NCBI RefSeq assembly: GCF_024713975.1
Contig: NC_091111.1
Span: 10,551,001 to 10,615,000, forward strand
DNA: 64,000 nucleotides
Source of the DNA: Paralichthys olivaceus
Lineage: Eukaryota; Chordata; Actinopteri; Pleuronectiformes; Paralichthyidae
Direction: 5' to 3'
Below are positions 1-51,800 of this stretch, piece by piece. A model generated the notes under the pieces. That model did no database searches. It was not told the origin of the DNA and saw nothing but the letters and a program-made list of their open reading frames with translations. Made by a program: the position numbers and the translations under genes. The stretch's first letter is position 1, and each line of letters opens with the position of its first letter.

Positions 1-63
1 TAAAAGGATGCCAGTGAGTTTAAAGGATCGTGCCCACATACACACACATACACACACTCATGC

Positions 64-107
<44 letters not shown>

Positions 108-1261
108 AAGTAACTAAAAAGTCACATAATCCTCGAATTTAATGTTTATAACCCATGTTTTTGGGACAAACCAACCTGACCAGTGTTTAATGAAGAGTAA
201 AACATTCCTTTATCCCTCATGTTCCTTTAGTATGAATGCAACTGCATTCACATATGCACCATTTTGAACTGTATGATATATAGTTTCATTATACTTTCAC
301 TCGCTGACCACATTTTATGGCATAAATCCTCAATAACATTGCGCAGCGAGCACATCATGTGCAGCTCGCTCTCAGTCCCTCAAAGTGCAGGTGCAGAAAA
401 AATATTATTCACTTTAGCTGAGGTGAAATAGATCAAATGCTTAAAAATGTGGTTTTCGCAGGGGAAAAACTGGAAATGATTCAGTGCCGCTTTAACCACA
501 CTTTGTGGGAACCGCAGCTCTAATGACAGGGAAGGACTTTTGTGTTTTCATGAGAGTGCGTATCTTTGCAGCCCACTCTTTTGTTTGACCGTCAAACGCT
601 CTAGCGGCCTTTGCACGATAAAGCCGAGAGGAGCCATTTTGTGCCGTTCCGTTGGGATGATTGTTTTACGATTGTTTTCAGCCTTTTGTTGCAACGTCAC
701 AATGTAATTTCTGCATTTTTTCTCATTGCGACATCTCTTCCGAGCCGAAGACGATCACCTTGGCCCCTGTGTCGCTCCAGACTCCAGCACCAACCTGTCC
801 CTTGTCTAGTATTAATAGGGTCACTTGCCATCTTCGTACACTAACCAGCCACTGTGTCTGTGGTCCTGAGCCAGCCAAGCCGACGTATCGTTTACACTTC
901 TCCATTTTCATTGTTGATATTTACTTCTACAATTATCTCTCCACTTCACCCTCGCCCGAAGATGATATGCTGAAGTTATAGCTGCTGCTTCCCTCCTCCA
1001 GTCTCCTGTTGCTCACACATAAACACACTGACAGACGGCCTGACCGACAGATGCCCAGAGACATGAAAAAAAATTAATACAGTTTGATGGGTTTGGGTTG
1101 GGATGAGTTATCAAATTTGGCAGTGAGATCCAGATGTTGTTTTTAAAAACACTCTTCATCAGAATCCCCACAAAACAGTTGGCGCTCATAGACGTGCATC
1201 AGTAAATAAAATGGATCAATCCACTGACCCACATTATATTTCTTCTTCTCTGCCCCTCAAG
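1..1261 (+). other. Presumed eya4 intron upstream of the ATG exon
   Basis: No exon can be recognised. A CA microsatellite is at 36-105. The remainder is unique-looking sequence that ends in the polypyrimidine tract of the acceptor near 1261-1268. Confidence 0.5.
36..105. repeat. CA microsatellite
   Basis: Interrupted then pure CA repeats. Confidence 0.9.
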
Positions 1262-1289
1262 TGTGCAGTGGATCACAACCCAAGAAGCC

Positions 1290-38692
<37,403 letters not shown>

Positions 38693-39715
38693 CTATTATA
38701 AGCAATATGGACTCAAGCAATGTCACCATGGACATTGGTCAGCCAGGCAGCAACCCGCCCCCTCCCCTTCTTTTGTATAACTATTTAAGAACAAACAATA
38801 CACTGCAACTGTTTTGTGATTTTTTTTTTTTTTTTTAACATCTGGATTTACAAACTCTGAACGGTCTTAAGAAGCAAAGCAGAGGTGAATAAGAGGACAG
38901 TGGGTGTCAAGAGATGACTCGGCTATCCAACACACCGCTGCTCGGCCCCCTCCTCTGGCCCTGAAGCTGAGGACGGACCTCCGTGTGCACAGGCTGAAGA
39001 CCTCCCCTGGCCTGGGAGGAAGTTTGATGTTTGTTTTCGAGCACCCAGGCTAGTTTCAGGACTGTCGTGGTCACCTGGGGTTAAACCATCCTCACTCAAT
39101 GAGGGCGTCACTATACAGGTAGCAGTTTGTGTGCAGGGATAACTGCTTTGTGTTTTTTTTTTCCTGGTGGTATAATCACAACACAACAATGCAGTCTGTG
39201 CAAGAAAACTTGTGTAAATTATTAACATTAAAACTTAAAGGGCAGTGGTGGATGCTTTTGTGATGGAAAATATATTTTATGTTTTGGGGTCTTGTTTTTT
39301 TTTGCCTCTGGATTTTTTGTAATTTTTCCTTCTTTTTTGAGAAACTGAGAATGTGCGTAATGATGTGTTGTGCCTTATGTGTTTGAATGTCTTTTCTTTG
39401 TTAACAAATGTCTATGTATGTAGATATAAAGGAGAAACGTTATCCAAATGACCTATATGCATCTTGTCGTCCCTGATGAAATCTAGCACTGATTACACTA
39501 ATGCAGTACTGCATAATGCTGAACCCAGTGCATTTTTCTGATTACTGTAAACAATTGTTTTTTGACAGAGCACATGGTAAAATCCAGTCTCATGCACATA
39601 ACACACCCAGGCCTGAAGCCAGCCCTCTCCGTTTTCTGTCATTTGTCTTTTTTTTAATATTTAATATGGGCAAGTTATGAGTGCCATAATAAAAAGTAAC
39701 AAACTTTGTTTTGAA
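38693..39715 (+). other. eya4: eya4 3' untranslated region with poly(A) signal
   Basis: This stretch is AT-rich with no reading frame. It holds T-runs at 38821-38836 and 39295-39303. An AATAAA hexamer at 39688-39693 is the best candidate cleavage signal. The real end could be elsewhere, because other A-rich hexamer-like sites occur. Confidence 0.5.
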
Positions 39716-39932
39716 TTCTCAGAAATTCCACAGTAAAAGGTTCTGAAACTTCACACTCAGTGGAGGTCACCATGAACCAAGGTGAGGTGAAATATCTGTC
39801 ACCTCTCAAGGATTTGTTATTTATGAGTATAATAGTTACACATGCCATAATATAAAAGTAGCAAATTCACCTTTAAATTTCTTAAATAATTAACAGTAAA
39901 ATGTTCTTTAACTTCACAAACAGTGGTCAGAC
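39673..39932 (+). repeat. Diverged tandem duplication near the eya4 3' end
   Basis: Two similar segments, about 39673-39770 and 39825-39932, share in order TATGAGT, GCCATAATA, AGTA(A/G)CAAA, ACAGTAAAA, GTTCT, AACTTCACA and CAGTGG. The first copy contains the candidate poly(A) signal of eya4. Confidence 0.6.
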
Positions 39933-40148
39933 ATTACACTTTGAGTGTCGGGGGTAAACAGTGTTGCCGCGAAATCGTCAAACATAAAATTCCTCCATAA
40001 TGCTCCTGTGGCGTCATCGTAACCAGACATTCAAATTCGACATCAGTTACACCACCTGCAGCAGTAACTTGTCGATAAAAACAGTGAATATGATGTGTTT
40101 TTAGTCGAATAGGAGTTTTTGCATCGAGAGGAGATGCGAGATCCGATA

Positions 40149-40171
40149 CCCCCCCCCCCCCCCCCCCCCCC
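40149..40171. repeat. Poly(C) tract of 23 bases
   Basis: An uninterrupted C-run lies between the convergent 3' ends of eya4 and rps12. On the minus strand it is a G-run just beyond the rps12 cleavage site. Confidence 0.9.
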
Positions 40172-40303
40172 GACCACTTAGGATGGGATCTCTGACTGAA
40201 TGGACTGAACAGTCAATTACTTTAGTTGGACAAACTTCTTAGTGGTCAGTTAAATGTGTAAAGGATAAAAAATGACACTGAGACAACAGCTTCATTTCAA
40301 ACT

Positions 40304-40309
40304 TTTATT
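40304..40309 (-). other. rps12: rps12 poly(A) signal
   Basis: AATAAA on the minus strand lies 7 nt past the rps12 stop codon. The very short 3' untranslated region is typical of ribosomal-protein genes. Confidence 0.75.
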
Positions 40310-40315
40310 GAGGCC

Positions 40316-43131
<2,816 letters not shown>

Positions 43132-43288
43132 TGTAGAATTTCGATGGATGGGGGACTTAAAGTTCTGCAATGAAGAACAGATATGAGAGGAGAGTCATTA
43201 TTCATGTCGCACATGTCACCGCGATGACTTTATAAACTGAGATGTTTGATTAATCCGGCAGATTGAGCCGATGAAGAAGTGAACGCAC

Positions 43289-43335
43289 CCGATCCTCCTC
43301 TCGGGCAGCGGGTAAAGAGGACGTCACCAGTGCGC
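43289..43335 (-). promoter_or_regulatory. rps12: rps12 5'TOP start and first noncoding exon
   Basis: On the minus strand, GGTGACGTCC (CRE-like) runs straight into a pyrimidine tract, CCTCTTTACC, typical of the 5' terminal oligopyrimidine start of ribosomal-protein mRNAs. The exon ends GATCGG before the donor GTGCGT at 43288. The acceptor for the next exon is just upstream of 43164 on the minus strand (TTGCAG). Such messages are translationally controlled by mTOR/LARP1. The start site is inferred, not measured. Confidence 0.65.
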
Positions 43336-43439
43336 GACATTCCTTTATCAGCAGCAGGCCCCCGGTGGCGGCCGGCGCGCTGCCTGAACCAGTTTGTTTG
43401 TTGTGCAGAATTTTCATTCACACACACTTTTGGGTAGTT

Positions 43440-44575
43440 TATACAAATGTAAAGTGTAAAATAATTATAAATATATCAACAATATGAAGTGTTGCAATAT
43501 ATTTATATATTTTTTAAAAAACTCACTTTATTCAGTTGATTCATTTCACAATTTACAGACTATAAGAGCTTAATACATCTATTCACTATTTACCTTTTTT
43601 AATCTATCAGTGTATATTTGGAACTGTTACTGATACAGGGTTGTGTTGGATAGTCTATGTGTTTTTGCTTTTTTTTTGTTGTCATCAAGAATTTTTGCTT
43701 TAGATCATAAAACACAAACGTACAAAGGACCACAACAACGTGGCACACAAAACAGGGCTATAAAAAAAGGAAAGAAAATTCAAAAGAAATAATTTGGTAT
43801 TACAGCAGTGCTGTTTTTCATCTGAAGTGCTTGTGCTTTTTAAAGTACTTTGATAAATGCTTATTATTGTAATAGTATAACTTAATAAAATACTTTGAAT
43901 TTGAACTTTAACCGATGGGTAGATTACTTCAAACCGCTCCTACCAAGCACCAAGTTAGGACATTTCTGCAGCAGTATTATATTCTATTTCATTTCATTTT
44001 AGTCCGAAAATCAACGTAAATCATCAGAACTAATTTCCTTCTTAAATTATTAAATTTTCCATCAAGAATATGATGTCAGGTTTTTGCAGGTGCACTCATC
44101 GTTTGTATTGCTGAACATTTTCACAGGATTATACACAAATATGTGAGCATTACTTTTCATAACATATCATATGAACCGTTTCATGAGATTACATTGTTTA
44201 GTGACACTTTTTATATTTGTGTTATTCATGTTCTGGTCTAAATCAAGCTCCATGTTGAGTCTGTTTCTGACATCATCACCTCTTTGATAATGTATTTACA
44301 TGATTGTTACAAGTCTATAACATTTTAAAGGTTGTGCTGACCTCCTCACTGTTAAACCTGTAGATAGAAACCACTTCAAACCAAAAATCAGAAAAGACAA
44401 AGGTAGATTCAGAGATTCAAAGATTTGATTTAATCTCACAAATTAAAAATGCATTTTTCATTTACAGATCCTTAAACTTATAGTTCAGACCAAACACAAC
44501 ATCTGTCAATCCATATTTAACTGGATATTTTTAGATATTCCAGTGTGCAAGGTGATGTGGTTGATCCCATAGCCG
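43440..44575 (-). other. AT-rich spacer and presumed 3' untranslated region
   Basis: This stretch between the SH3BGRL3-like stop codon and the rps12 promoter contains no reading frame of note. It probably includes the long 3' untranslated region of the SH3BGRL3-like gene. Confidence 0.5.
43527..43532 (-). other. Candidate poly(A) signal of the SH3BGRL3-like gene
   Basis: AATAAA on the minus strand, about 1.05 kb after the stop codon and roughly 0.2 kb before the rps12 start. It is the first good hexamer I see, but an earlier noncanonical signal is possible. Confidence 0.4.
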
Positions 44576-45842
44576 TCACTGTTTTAGAAATTGCTCTAAT
44601 TGTTCCATCTCGATTGCGTTCTCAAAAGCAGTGAAGTCCTGAGAGAAAGAACAGGTGAGTGGGTCAGAGAGACAGAAGAAAAGAGAAAAATAGTTAGTTT
44701 CTAGATATTTTTTAATATGTTATATATCCTGCTGAACATGTTTTAATATATTTCAACAGCTTGTGTCCTGTGTTGAGGCTCATACAGGCAGTCTATGCAA
44801 TAATTCACATGCAAATACAATAACATTGACACTGAAAGAAGAAGAGTTAACAACTATTATACCACCTCTCAGTGTTAAAAGGTCCTGTCCTAGCATTTTT
44901 GATCCTTTAAACAAAAATGTAGCAGAAGCTGATGCGAATGTTTTATCATTTTAGCTATTTGGAGATAAAAAGTTTGACCTGAAAAGATATTTAAATTCAT
45001 TCCTCAGGGAAGTTGATAAATGTCTGTACTGAGTGGTGGTTCAGTCCATCAAATAACTGTCAAGATATTTCTGTTTGAACAAGAAAAGTCAACCTCCAGG
45101 TGGCGCTACAATAAAACCCAGAGCAATTTTTCCATTGTAGGGAAGTCTGAGCGAAATGCTGATTGTATGTCAAAACACAGAGGTTGAGTTAGGTCGTTAG
45201 TTCGTTCATAGTAGTTAGTTAATTAGTTGGTTACTTAGTTAATGTTGGGACAAGGCTTTGTATAAGATGAAGGCCTAGTGGTTATAGTTAGGCTTTTTGT
45301 CGGAAAGAAATTCCTAAAAACAGTTTATGACAGACTACCACAGGTTTTTTCCCCCCGTGTCACACATGTAGAGGGTGTGAATGAGGGTTATTGCTCAAGA
45401 CTTACTCCACAATAGATGTCACCATTGCATATTTGCGGTGGCAGCGCAGTTGGGTTTCCTGCAATCTTCCTCATTTTATTCTTATCGTCCACATTCTGAG
45501 AAATGTCGACACTTTCATAAAGGATACTCTTGGAGTCCAGGACAGAGAAGATTAACTGCTGATTTTTCTTCATCTGGAGAAAAAGTTTTTGAATCAGTGT
45601 TAAATTCATGCATATGGCCTTGACATGCACATTCAAAATCAAGCACTGTCTAGCAATTAAGACTGTTCACAATGAGCAGCTCCTGTTTGCGTGCACACAG
45701 ATTAACAAAGATTATGATGTTCAAATTACCTCACAAGATTTTGCTTAATGTCTCAAATATATGGCATCAAGTTAAAGAAGGAAGTAAGTTACTTTACCTC
45801 CAAGGAGCTGCTCACGCTGGAATAATACACCTTGAGTGGCAT
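44576..45842 (-). CDS. sh3bgrl3: SH3BGRL3-like thioredoxin-fold protein, 3 exons
   Basis: Exons on the minus strand are 45798-45842, 45406-45573 and 44576-44638 (45 + 168 + 63 nt), all phase 0, encoding 91 aa; human SH3BGRL3 has 93. The protein begins MPLKVYYSSVSSSLE, continues with VDISQNV and AGNPTALPPQICNGDIYCGD, and ends EQLEQFLKQ. These match the SH3BGRL3 pattern VDISQ...AGNP...PPQI.NGD.YCGD. The family has a thioredoxin-like fold without the CxxC active site and is cytosolic. Several positions are less conserved than usual, so this may be a diverged paralog rather than the one-to-one ortholog. It is in tandem with rps12, whose start is about 1.2 kb downstream. Confidence 0.85.
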
Positions 45843-47890
45843 ATCTGCTATTTTAATGGTAACCCCTTAACGTCGACACAATAACAGGTTTGTAAAGACA
45901 CAGTCAGAGAGAGGTGCAGAGAGAAGAGGAGACAGACGGAGAATGTCCTACATGTGGGAATGTGCTGCTGGTTTGCTGTCGCAGCAGCAGACAAGGTGAG
46001 CAGGTTTGGACAGGGCTTACGTGCCTGCATGGGCACACCCACTCATCTGAGCTACCATTCCAGTCACAACCTGTCTGACTGCAACGATTGTGAAATTACA
46101 GACATTCACATAACAGTGGTGGAAAGTAATTAGTGCACTTGGCACTAGACGTAACGATTTGTTCTTCTTTATTGTTGCAATTAAAGTAAAAGATAAAATT
46201 GTTCTTGTGGCTCATTGTGACACTGTCAAGACTTGGACACTTTCTTTGTTGAATATTGTTATATTTGTTCTAACATAATCCTTAGAAGATCTATACTTTC
46301 AGTTGTAGCTTTTGGATATTTGGAATATTTACAGTGGATTAATAAAAACAAAATGATTTCCATTGAATTTGACTTTGAGTTAATAGCTATTTAACAGCTT
46401 TTTCATTAAGGTCTTGAAAACCGTGTAATGTTCCTTTAGTCCTTGAAAAATACATAGTGTTGCTTTAATTAATGGAGCACAGCCTGCGGCATGTGGGGTT
46501 GAGCGGGGGAATCTGCTAGACCAGCTGTGGAGTCACATGGTTTTCATACCATATCCTGTCATAGTTGTTTATACAGCAAAGACGATTCTTTGGATCAACA
46601 GCTGCTTATGACTCTTAATAATAAAACTCTTCATAAATAAACGTTTTAAGAGGTTTTTTTTACTTTGCAAAAGACGTTGAGTGGATTATTGGAAACTAGA
46701 TTGGTTGGAGACATGTATGACATAATACTAGCTAGGACACATTTTGGTACTAACAATAAATAAATAGTAATAACAATAATGGAGCAAAGACACACCAATA
46801 ACTGAAAATTAGATAAGATCAGATATTGTAATGTGAAATGCAAATAACAGAAGACTTAAAAGGAAAACCCAAATAATCAGAGTCCAACCGCCCGTCTTAA
46901 CTAATTTGTTGGACGGCACCAAGTCTTATTGTACAGAGTGTGGACGAGTGATGGGGGGGAGCCCTTCTCTAAAGGTGGTAGTACCATATCTGTACAGTGG
47001 CAGGCTTCAAGACGCACAGGGATGTACACTGGTCGGAAACCACCCAGCATTCAAACAATGGAACTGGAATAATAAGTGCTAATGCCCTGTGAACCATATT
47101 GCACTGCTTAAAGGTTCAGTGTGTATGATTTAGGTGAAAGGGATCTTTTGGCAAAAATTGAATATAAAATTATCCTCATGATGTTTTCACTAGTGTGTTT
47201 CATCAAAATTGTATGGACTGTTCACCCTAGAAGAGGCCCTTTATATTTAAATACTTTATATTTACATCGAAGGGGTCCACTCTATGGAGGCCGCCATGTT
47301 TTAAACAGTAGTCCAGACAAGACAAACTAAACACCTTTAAGTTTCTATGACAACTGAAGGGTACCACAGGTTCTCTGTCATATTTGGGTGATGTGAGGGG
47401 TATTCAGCTGCAACATGCAATTTCACCACTAGATGTCACTAAATTCTACATACTGTACCTTTAAGTCTATAGGTACAATGTGTAGAATTTATTATCTGGT
47501 GTCAAACTGCCAGGTTTCTTGTTGTTATTGTGACACTTTAATAGAATCACTGTGTATGTTATTAACAATAACTGTGTTTCCTACTATGAAAAATAAAAAT
47601 GTCTGCAGTAAAATAGGCTTATTATCCCTACATGTATGTATGTATGCATACAAATATTAATATATGTGAATAAGTGTCATGTTTGTGGATGTTTACATGT
47701 ATATGTCTGTGGGTGTGTATATGAATATAGGTGTAGGTATATATACAGAGGGGTGTATGTATATTATGTTCTTCCATGTATTACATTTTAAGAGTCTTCA
47801 AAAAAATGTTGTGCAGAGGTTTTTTTCCTATCCAGGAGGATGTAATTGGCAAGTGTGACCAGGATCAAAAACTCTACAAATGAAAAGGAG
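45843..47890. other. Intergenic spacer, SH3BGRL3-like to SRCR gene
   Basis: No exon is recognisable. It should contain the promoter and leader of the SH3BGRL3-like gene just to the right of 45842. A fragment resembling a fish dispersed repeat (ACAGTGGTGGAAAGTAA) is near 46113. A TTAA-flanked element lies at 47108-47464, and TATG/TGTA-rich low-complexity sequence follows it. Confidence 0.6.
47108..47464 (-). mobile_element. Same MITE, copy 2, reverse orientation
   Basis: TTAAAGGTTCAGTGTGTATG at the left and CTACATACTGTACCTTTAA at the right. Its right-hand TTCAGCTGCAACATGCAATT is the reverse complement of the left part of copy 1. A second AGGTACAATGTGTAGAATTT end follows at 47471-47490, suggesting a truncated third copy alongside. 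Confidence 0.75.
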
Positions 47891-48495
47891 AAAGTGTTGT
47901 ATGAAATATAAATTTATTGATCAGCATTTACACCAAAACAAATAATGATAAAATGGGGTGATAAATTTCCATGCAGTAAAAAGACGTAAAAACTGAAGCA
48001 TTTTTTGTCGTATCCATATGGGTACATTCCAACAGGTCCATGAAACTGTGCTTTGTGATCGGCTGCATCTACTGGAAAAATAAAAATGGCTTCAAGACGA
48101 GGAAAATATGTTTTATAGAGAAATTAAATTTGAGGAAGAAATCATGTATTTGAGGAAATATGAAGTCTGTGCATTTCTGAATCATTTGTTTACATAAAAA
48201 GAGGATTAAAAACACAATTAACCCAGTTCCTTAATGTTCCTATGGTCTGACAGTAAGAGCAACATAACACCAGCTGATTGTTTTTTTCTGAGCGCTAACA
48301 ATTAAATTTTGCTGCTGTGATGTAGACGTGTACCCCAGAGTGTACCAGTACACTGTAACATCACTGTTAGCTGTGGCTACAGGTGCAACAGAAGTGTAAC
48401 CTGCACAGAGTAACACTGCTTTTTTTAGAACAACGTTGCGTGTTCAAATCTATCGAAACCGCATAACGCAGGTTGTCCCAGGAGTCATTTTGTTA

Positions 48496-48821
48496 TCATG
48501 AGTTAACGAGTGGTTCAAGCTCGTAACACACTCTCCCAGCCAGGTCTTCAGGGACTTTTTCAACAGAGTCATCAAAGTCCACATCTGCAATCTTCTCCTC
48601 CGGGCTATGACTGTGTCCAGCAGGTTCATCATTCACCAGGGTATTGTGGCCCCTGGCAGAGACAGGGAGGGTCACAAGTGTTGTTCGATCTATAATAAAA
48701 TGTAGCAGACTGTGTATGTTTTGGCATTTTCCTCACCTGCCACTAGGTGCTCCGTTGCTTCTGTCTTCTGCATCTTGTTTTATCGCTCCACCAAACCTGT
48801 TACTAAACTGAACCATGGTAC
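48496..48821 (-). CDS. Cytoplasmic tail exons of the SRCR-Ig receptor
   Basis: Exons 48737-48821 and 48496-48652 encode about 80 residues. They are acidic in the middle ([19 protein letters not shown]) with one tyrosine near the end ([10 protein letters not shown]), then TGA at 48496-48498. I see no ITIM or ITAM. Poly(A) signal AATAAA on the minus strand is at 47913-47918, giving a 3' untranslated region of about 0.6 kb. Confidence 0.85.
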
Positions 48822-51800
48822 CTGTAAAGTGAGTGTAACATCATCATAACTCCGAAAGTCAAACTTTAATCAGGTTTGACATGAATTTAATTCAGAATGT
48901 GTTGGGTTTTTTGGCCACTTGAGGGCAGCATAATAATTAGCTATAAACACAGTACTCACATACCTTGTATGTAATAGGTTTGCCACTTACCAGCACCGCG
49001 CCATCTCCTTCTCCAAACCATGTAGCCTATAGCCAGCACAATTACCAACACCACTAGACTGACCACAACTCCTGTGACGACCGATGATGATGAAGATGCT
49101 GTAGGCATGAACGATCATTTAGTAGGTATAGCCAAGGAGAAATGTGGCTCCAGTTTCTGTTCAAACATTAATCAAATCTTACCAATTACAGCAACTTCAA
49201 GTGACTTTGAAGGCGGGGAAGTGAAGACCACAGAGGAGAGGTTAACAGCATAGACACAGCTATATTCTCCTTGGTGTATAAAATCTATTGCAGGAAATTC
49301 AAAGTATGCAAGGTAGAAGACAGAGTGGCCAAATGCTGGCTTCATCTCGGTGGTGTTCTTGTTGGACTTTGCCAGATAGAAGACACCTGCGGGATATTTG
49401 GAATGAGTAGAGCAAGTGACAGAGAAGCTGCTGCCTTCGGGGACCGATATTTTGACAGGGCTGTAGATCACCATCGCGTGAGGGGAAGTCAGCGAGATGC
49501 TCGGTGTCTCCAGTTTCACTAAAGAACAGAAACACATTATTTTTACAATCTCACACTACAAACATTTCTCACTATAGGTCTGTCACTTTTTATTCAGGTG
49601 GTGAAGTCTGTATTTTGTCTGTAATGAGCTGTTCAAAATCAGAAATATTCAGTCTATAAGCGCTTCATCAAAATGTCTGAAGCAGTTTGTCTCCTGATCC
49701 AGCAGAGGGCGGCCATTGTGCCCTCTTGAGCAAGCCAGTAATGTTACATTGTTTTGCAATGAAAATGGAGCAAAACTGTACGAATCGTGTGTCATATCAA
49801 ATTTGCTGAAATTGGAAGAACTGAAATCCCTACTTCACACATTTATGTTCAGGGGGAAAAATGACTGACCGGTAACAGAGAGCTCTGCAGTATTTCCTTG
49901 AGGATAATAGATGAGTTGACCGACCAGTTTCTTCTGATATTCACAGAAGTATGATCCCTTTTGGTTGAAGTCCACCGTCGGGAAAGCAAAGGTTGCCGCT
50001 TCATTTTCTGAGAATTTTTCCATTTTAAACGATCCTTGAAGCTTTTTCAGGGCGAATGTCCCACCCATTTGTTCTGTTACGATCCTGCAGGTGATTTCGA
50101 CTCTGTCACCCCAGTTAACCTCTGACCCAGGACTAATGGAGATTTCAGGTTTCTGTAGAGCTCCTGAAATTGATAATAAATTGTAATTAGTTTGGTGTGT
50201 CATAACAAATTAACGTATATAAAGATGAACACCATGTCTCCACTTCCTCCCACTGTACAATAATGAAGCCAAATATCTTGAAATGGCGATGACATTAGGT
50301 TTGACTTGGATTATCATCAAAAAACTAATTAAATCAAACAAAATGGAAACATACACAATTGAGTGTGATAAGAACTACGTAAAACCATCTTTGCAAAAGT
50401 TTAGCATGAGTTTATTTTTTTGGTAACAATGGGGAGGCAGGGTTTATGACTTATACTGCAGCTCACCACCAGGGGGTGACTGAAATGTTTTGCCTTCACT
50501 TTTGGTTGCTTTCAAGTTTACTTTTATATAGAGTCTATGGTCACAGCCAAAGCAGAATGATCCTCTTACCTAAACATATGACACCAGCATCTTCACCGTG
50601 CCCGCAGTTATTTTCTCCAAACCCAGGATGAGTACAGTATGTCAGAGCAGTCTCTTGACCTGAACACTCCACGTTATCCAGCCATATTGGACCAGATCCT
50701 CTACCGAAGTGAGCACTTGCAGGAGCAGAAACAGCGTGACCGCAGCCAAGCTGTCTACACACCACATCGGCATTTGGCATTTCCCATTCATCATCACACA
50801 CAGTTCCCCACATGCCTTTATACAAAATCTCTACTCGTCCCGAGCATTCACCGGAGCCACCGACCAGACGAAGCTGTGCTGCATATGAAAGCAGAAATGG
50901 AGTGAGAAGAAAATCCTGGAGACATACATTTACATGCAATTTTGATTTGACACCTATTTTTTTATTTCAGACGTGAGTGCATCCATACACATAAAGAAAC
51001 TGAACGTAAATGCATCTTACACATTGTCCCACTACAACCACCTGCTGGCTCTAGTTCCAAATTTAACTTAAATTAAATTTTTCATTGAACAATGAAACAA
51101 AGCTTAGAGTGTTTTTGCACTTGATTGAAAAAAGTAAATAAAATGATTTCCTGTTCCATTGCTTTTACTTGGAATCAATCGTCCAACTACACGTGAGGAT
51201 TTTGAACACTTACCTGCACAAATAGCTCCAGCATCACGGTCATGCCCACATGTTGCTGCTCTGAAACCGTTGAGTGAGCACTGCTGAAGAGATGTCACAT
51301 TTTCAAAACACAAATTGCTGGCCTCCACTACTGGTCCTCTGCCTTGGCCAAAATGGGCAGCACCGTATACGTTTATGGCACGTCCGCACTCCAGCAGCTC
51401 ACACACAACCTCAGCTTTACTCAGGGTCCAGTCTGCATCGCATACTGTTTGCCACACATCACCTTGACGAACCTCTACTCTACCAGAGCAGTCGTCCTTG
51501 TCGTTGGTCAATCGGACCTCCAAACTTCCTGTGAAGTCAAACAAAATAAAACATTAAAACTGTATTAAAACATTAAAGTAAAAATGTTTTCTCTCGCACT
51601 TTATGATGGACTCAAAAGTAATTAAGTCAGAGAAGGAAACTAATGTCATACTGAGAGCACTGGAAAACGTATGTTTGGCTTCAGAGGTCATTATTGATCC
51701 TTAAAGTGTGATTCAGGTCATTTTATTGTAAAGGCTTAGTCTTACCTGTGCAGATAACACCGGCAACTGAGGTGATGTTGCAGGTTTTGTCTATAAATGG

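Noticed and set aside
38923..39228. 101-aa minus-strand frame
   Set aside because: Antisense to the eya4 3' untranslated region, without similarity or splice sites.
48450..48632. 60-aa minus-strand frame [14 protein letters not shown]...
   Set aside because: A shifted frame of the last exon of the SRCR receptor. The joined frame from 48652 is the supported one.
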